Positions 5,979-10,019 of a stretch of DNA of 10,019 nt are shown piece by piece; position 1 is the stretch's first letter, and each line of letters starts with the position of its first letter. The stretch is from the NCBI GenBank assembly GCA_034096865.1, contig JAWQFJ010001268.1, positions 350,001-360,019 on the forward strand. Reading direction: 5' to 3'. The stretch comes from Theodoxus fluviatilis (taxonomy: Eukaryota > Mollusca > Gastropoda > Cycloneritida > Neritidae). Below the pieces are notes generated by a model that saw only the letters and a program-made list of their open reading frames with translations, was not told the origin of the DNA and searched no databases. A program made the position numbers and the translations under genes.

Positions 5979-7111
5979 TTTGCGGTAGAATGCACAGAAA
6001 ACCAAAGTTATGTCCTTTCGCTTGGGTGGTCACATTGCGAAACACGAGGCGTTGTTCCTAAAGGGACAAAAACTGGAGATTATGTCCGCGTTCAAGTACT
6101 TAGGTGTTACTTGGTCAACAAAACTTGGTATAAATACATTGCTGTCAGACCTGGCGGGCAGAGGAAGAGCTGCAGCTTCGAGAGTCATAAGACTGTTTAG
6201 ACAAATAAAAATGGCATGTTACCCCACAGATATTCAATAAAATTGCAGAGATGCGCAAATGCAACCAATACTATTGTGTGAAAGTGAAATTTGGGGGTTG
6301 GATGATTGCCTTGTTATCGAAAGTGTGCATATATTTATGTTAAAGCAATTCCTGAATGTTAGCTCAAAAACCCCTACCACCTTTGTATATGGCGATACAG
6401 GAAGATACCCTCTGTACATCAATGCCGTAATAAAAGCAGTAAAGTACTGGTTGAAGATTCTCAGAATGGACGAGAATAGATATCCACATAATTATTGTAT
6501 ATAAAGCAATGTTATCTTGCGTTGATATAAGCGAGAATTGGGCTACGAAGATTATAGAAATTTTAACTAGCTATAATATCATGCACATCTGGATAGCACA
6601 GAGAGTACATGATGAAAGGAATTTTTTGAGAGCACTGAAGGAGCGAATGATTGCGACGTTCAAAGAACGGTTATTTTGCAAGTTGAGGGAAAGTTAAAAA
6701 TGTGTGCTATATAGAGAAATCAATACTAGTTTTGGTGTGGAAGAATATTTATTTGCATTGGATAAGAAAGTGTTCAGAGATTGCTTCATACGCTTCCGAA
6801 TGGGTATTAGTGATCTTTCTGTACATAAGCTAAGGTATTCCTCAAATGTCGACGATACTTTGTGTCCCGGTTGCCGAGAGGTATTTGAAGATGAATGGCA
6901 TTTTGTTTTGGGTGGCCGGGCTTTGACTGAACTGCAGGGCATATATTTGACACAGTATGTTGATTGGGAAAGCACAGATCCTTTTGTACATATTATTTTT
7001 AATGATGATGCGAGAGCGATAAGAGCGATTGCCACCTACGTGTACCATGCACACAGACAGCGGGAAGATGCGGTGCATTCTGTGACAAGTAATTCATTTT
7101 TCTTAGAATGA
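5975..7111 (+). pseudogene. LINE copy 2: broken ORF2, end of reverse transcriptase to C-terminus
   Basis: Coding similarity begins at the (TC)17 edge with QKTKVMSFRLGG, the end of an RT palm, then FKYLGVTWSTKLG, the usual thumb-side motif. Next come AQMQPILLCESEIWG, a TPTTFVYGDTGRYPLYIN block, AVKYWLKILRMDENRYP, WATKIIEILTSY, a FGVEEYL...FRDCFIRFRMGISDL block, a zinc-knuckle-like CPGC...EDEWHF, and IRAIATYVYHAHRQRED, ending at a TGA (7109-7111). Three in-frame stops (5986-5988 TAG, 6238-6240 TAA, 6695-6697 TAA) and one frameshift near 6490-6500 break it. The last cysteine expected of the zinc-like motif is replaced (VLGG). No endonuclease or catalytic YADD is present, so it is 5'-truncated. 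The pieces at 6010-6240, 6259-6504, 6509-6697 and 6704-7111 are one former gene. A CR1/jockey-like clade is likely but not certain. Confidence 0.85.
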
Positions 7112-7213
7112 AGAAACGCTTGGGCTGTGCGAAAATACCTCTCTTGCCAATGCACTGATATCGATGTTAATTTATTCAATTGTAATGGGCCGCTGGCCTG
7201 CACAATAAACAAG

Positions 7214-7218
<5 letters not shown>
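7112..7218 (+). mobile_element. LINE copy 2, 3' UTR
   Basis: A short UTR follows the stop codon and ends in hairpin D (7187-7199), AATAAA (7204-7209) and an AAGTTCGTTC tail that passes into the long (TC)n array. This copy is the only one here where coding end, UTR, hairpin, signal and tail are continuous, so it defines the family's 3' layout. Confidence 0.75.
7187..7199 (+). other. 3'-end hairpin D
   Basis: GGGCC-GCT-GGCCT gives a 5-bp stem with an outer G-U wobble and a 3-nt loop, four bases before AATAAA. It has the same geometry as hairpin C, with a C-G in place of its U-A inner pair. Confidence 0.7.
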
Positions 7219-7309
<91 letters not shown>

Positions 7310-7312
7310 TTA

Positions 7313-7336
<24 letters not shown>
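7219..7336. repeat. Long (TC)n microsatellite with two interruptions
   Basis: About 59 TC units, broken by TTT near 7281-7283 and TTTA near 7309-7312. It continues directly from the GTTC tail of LINE copy 2. Frames through it (SLSLSL, ERERER) are not genes. Confidence 0.97.

Positions 7337-7353
<17 letters not shown>
7337..7353. repeat. (TA)8 microsatellite
   Basis: The TC array turns directly into TA repeats, completing a compound (TC)n-(TA)n locus. Confidence 0.9.
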
Positions 7354-7985
7354 CTTCCTTCCCTCTCAACATCCCTTTGCCCCACCACACCCCATCCTGC
7401 AGACCTGCAGAAGCCCTCTTTCAAGCACGCCAATGAGCATGCACGAACACTTCCTAGTTCTCACAACTGTCTCTTGCTACTGAAATGTCATCAGCTGGGA
7501 ATTTCATAAGTGGTAATTTCGTTTCTCACTGAAATTTTTCCACTTCCATCCAACCCTAACTAACTGCAGATTTGCGCCATTTTTGCGTCACTGTCATATC
7601 CCATTGTACACGTACCTGTATCCTTCTTCTTTTTGTTTTACTGCCTATTTCATACTAAATCCATCTTAGCATAAAACCTACCTTAACCCCTACCCCCACT
7701 CTACCCCCTTCCCCTCCTCCCTCTCCATCTCTCCCGTCTTTCCTGATGTGCACCCTTTCTACTTCCACTTCTTACTGTCGTCTTTTCTATACCCCGCTTC
7801 CCACCGACCCCACCCCACTTCCGATGCCCCTCTCCCAGCATTCAAGCTATATGTCCTTGCACCCCGAGAGTACTATCAACCCCCTCTTTTGAGACTTCCT
7901 TGGATTTCTTTTTCACCCTACCCCTCACATTTGACTCTTCACATTATCACTGAAAACCATTTCACCAATTAATAAACACCATACA
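7354..7985. other. Pyrimidine-rich stretch with no supported gene
   Basis: C and T dominate the plus strand, especially at 7680-7745. No domain, RNA gene or element ends were recognised. A 74-codon frame at 7748-7972 is low-complexity and unsupported. CCTGCAGA is repeated in tandem at about 7396-7410. An AATTAATAAA string lies just before the minisatellite, near 7967. Confidence 0.5.
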
Positions 7986-8739
7986 CAGCTCCACCACCCG
8001 CCATTCTCCACCACCACCACCCCACCACCTCGCCACTCTCCTCCACCACCACCCCACCAGCCACCAACCCATCACTCTCCACCACCACCACCCTGCCACC
8101 CCGCCACTCTCCACCACCACCTCACCACCCCGCCACTCTCCTTCACCACCACCCCGCCACTTTCCTTCACCACCACCCCGCCACTCTCCTCAACCACCAA
8201 CCCACCACTCTCCACCACCACCACCCCGCCAGCCACCATCTCACCACTCTCCACCATCACCACCCCGCCACTCACCAACCCACCACTCTCCCCACTCTAC
8301 ACCACCACCACCTCGCCACCCAACAACCCACCACTCTCCACCACCACCATCCCGCCACCCAACAACCCACGACTTTCCACCACCACCCCAAACCCATCCC
8401 CCATCCTCCATGCACTTCATCACATCATCCACCACCTTACCTCCCTCCACGCCACGGTTCCACCAACCACCGTTCCACTACTCCACCTCCAATTACCCAC
8501 CACACACCACCCCACCTCCCTACATCCACCATACACCACCCAATCTCTCAACACCCACCACACACCACCCAACCTCCCTTCACCACCACACATCACCCAA
8601 CCTCCCTTCACCCACCTCACACCTCCCAACCTCGCAACACCCACCAACTACCACCCAACCTCTCAACATCCACCACACACCATCCAACTTCCCTACACCC
8701 ACCACACGCCCACCCCACACTCACCGCCCCCCACCCCCC
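7986..8739. repeat. Degenerate CCACCA-type minisatellite, left part
   Basis: Repeats of CCACCACCACC mixed with CCGCCACTCTCC and CCCAACAACCCACC words. The clearest period is 24 bp: three CGCCACT-started units at 8131, 8155 and 8179. From about 8460 the units become looser CCACACACC/CCCAACCTCCC words. G is rare on the plus strand. Confidence 0.85.
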
Positions 8740-9060
8740 ACCCCTCCACCCCCCCCCCCGCCCACCACACCGCTCCCCCTCCACCTACACCCCCCAAACC
8801 CCCCCCCCATCATCTCCCCACCCCCACCACCCACCCACCCACACCGCCCACCCATACCGCCACACCTCCCACCCCCCCCCCCCCCATCACCCCCCCCCCC
8901 CACCCCCCCCCCCCCCCCCACACCCCCCCCCCTCCCCCCCCCCCCCCTCCCTCCACACGCCCCCACCCCCCCCTCCACCTCCCCACACCCCCCTCGACCC
9001 CGCACCCCTCCAACACCACCCCACCAGCCCCCGCCCACCACCCCCCCCCAGCACCCACTC
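8740..9060. repeat. Near-pure C tract (poly-C / C-A core of the minisatellite)
   Basis: The plus strand is mostly runs of 5-18 C broken by single A or T, densest at 8870-8950. The minus strand is therefore runs of G, able in principle to form many G-quadruplexes, with i-motifs possible on the plus strand. The G-rich translations on the minus strand (GGGGVGGG) are not genes. Homopolymers of this kind are also prone to sequencing and assembly error. Confidence 0.85.
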
Positions 9061-9806
9061 ACCCACCACTACAACATCCCTCCTCGCACCATCCCTCGAC
9101 CCGCCCCCCCTCCCCCCCATCCGCCCACCACCCCCCTCACCCCCCCACCCAACCACACTCCACCACCCATCCACCCAGCCCCCCTCCCCGACCACCCACC
9201 AGCTCGCCCTCACGCAGCCACCATCACCATCACCACCCCTCCACCTCCACCCATCCAACCCCTCGCCACCGCAAGAACCATCCGCCACCGCCGTCCACCA
9301 CCCAATCAACACACTCACTCACCGCACCGACCCACCCACCACCCCTCCACCCACCATCCACCACCACATCCTCCACCATCCCCATCAACCACCCGCCACC
9401 ACCACCACCACTCCACCATCCCCCAAGCCACCAGAAAGGCACCTTCCCCCCCCAAACCCATCGACCACTCACTCCGACCACCAAGCTCACCACCACCACT
9501 CACGACACCACCACTCTCAACCACCGACCCTCCACTCACACCACCCACCAGCACCCCTCCCTCCACCACCACCCACTCACCAACCTTCCACCATCACTAC
9601 CCACCAGCCACCTTGCCACCACCAAGTCACCCCACACCACCTCCACCACCACCCATCAGTACAACCACTCCCCACCACCCACACCACCACACCATCACCA
9701 CTCCGCACCACCCCTCGCCACGCCCCAATCCCACCAGCACCCTCCACTCACCCCCACCACCACCCCTCCACACGCACCACCATCGCACTTTCCACCACCA
9801 CCCACC
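9061..9806. repeat. Degenerate CCACCA-type minisatellite, right part
   Basis: Returns to CCACCACCA and CCACCCATCC words with more A and T than the poly-C core. Strict periodicity is lost in most of it. Units like those of the terminal array reappear from about 9540 (CACCAGCACCCCTCC). Confidence 0.8.
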
Positions 9807-9977
9807 AGCACCCCTCCACCACCAATCCATCAGCACCCCTTCACCACCACCCACTAGCACCCTTCCACCACCACCCACCAGCACCCCTCCACCACCAATC
9901 CATCAGCACCCCTCCACCACCACCCACCAGTACCCCTCCACCACCAATCCACCAGCACTCCTCCACCACCACCCACA
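9807..9977. repeat. Seven-unit 24/25-bp tandem array
   Basis: Units start AGCACCCCTCCACCACCA and end either CCCACC (24 bp) or ATCCATC (25 bp). Starts are at 9807, 9832, 9856, 9880, 9905, 9929 and 9954, with lengths 25, 24, 24, 25, 24, 25, 24. The two variants partly alternate, as expected if a two-unit block was amplified. Confidence 0.9.
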
Positions 9978-10019
9978 ACATCCCACCACAAACTAGCTGG
10001 GTTCACATCAATGTTTGGA
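9978..10019. other. Return to unique sequence
   Basis: The minisatellite ends within the CCACAACATCCCACCAC words. Mixed-composition sequence resumes at about 9990 with ACTAGCTGGG and runs to the window edge. It is too short to interpret. Confidence 0.5.

Noticed and set aside
6694..7078. Minus-strand frames over LINE copy 2
   Set aside because: Shadows of the plus-strand LINE reading frame, which carries the FRMGISDL and CPGC...EWHF motifs.
8721..9318. Minus-strand Gly-rich frames
   Set aside because: Translations of poly-G from the same C-rich repeat; low complexity and several frames open at once.
9500..9990. CRISPR-like regular repeats in the 24/25-bp array
   Set aside because: The units are directly adjacent with no unique spacers, and the context is a eukaryotic retroelement-rich region. 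It is a minisatellite.
8410..9996. A 528-codon plus-strand open frame rich in Pro, Thr, His and Ser
   Set aside because: It is a translation of the CCACCA minisatellite. With almost no G and few T on the plus strand, stop codons are very rare, and long frames also occur on the opposite strand. There is no promoter, signal peptide, splice signal or non-repeat domain.

Overview
This window looks like non-coding DNA from an animal nuclear genome. The most likely source is a marine invertebrate, possibly a mollusc, but this is inferred only from its style: dense (CT)n and (CA)n microsatellites, several decayed non-LTR retrotransposons (LINEs), an LTR and a long C-rich minisatellite. No complete host gene is supported. 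There are no operons, ribosome binding sites or other bacterial features.

Layout. 1-2440 is mostly single-copy sequence. A CpG-richer stretch at about 1140-1780 has promoter-like motifs: a CRE/ETS/YY1 cluster, an opposing YY1 site, a nuclear-receptor DR4 element and a possible short first coding exon. 2456-2474 is a Z-DNA-prone alternating tract. 2559-7353 is a nest of retroelements separated by (TC)n arrays. In order these are: a LINE 3' UTR fragment (A, 2627-2823); a 5'-truncated LINE copy 1 (2824-4153), split by a 481-bp solo LTR on the minus strand (3535-4015); (GTTC)n-(CT)n-(CA)n; a 5'-truncated minus-strand RTE-like LINE (about 4510-5730); a further LINE 3' end (C, about 5731-5940); (TC)17; LINE copy 2 (5975-7218); and a long (TC)n/(TA)n tail. 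7354-7985 is pyrimidine-rich with no gene. 7986-9977 is a CCACCA-type minisatellite with almost no G on the plus strand. It has a near-pure C core at about 8740-9060 and a clean 24/25-bp array at the right end.

How the parts relate. The main result is that four separate LINE 3' ends (A, B = end of copy 1, C, D = end of copy 2) carry the same small structure. Each has a 5-bp hairpin with a 3-4 nt loop, then an A-rich AATAAA-like motif, then a short tandem repeat running into (TC)n. The stems differ by compensating base pairs, which suggests RNA structure under selection, as expected of a signal read by the element's own reverse transcriptase. In addition, A, copy 1 and copy 2 each begin directly at the edge of a (TC) tract and end in another. 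This suggests either insertion into (TC)n microsatellites or repeated re-use of the elements' own tails as landing sites. All retroelement reading frames here are broken, so nothing in the window appears able to move by itself.
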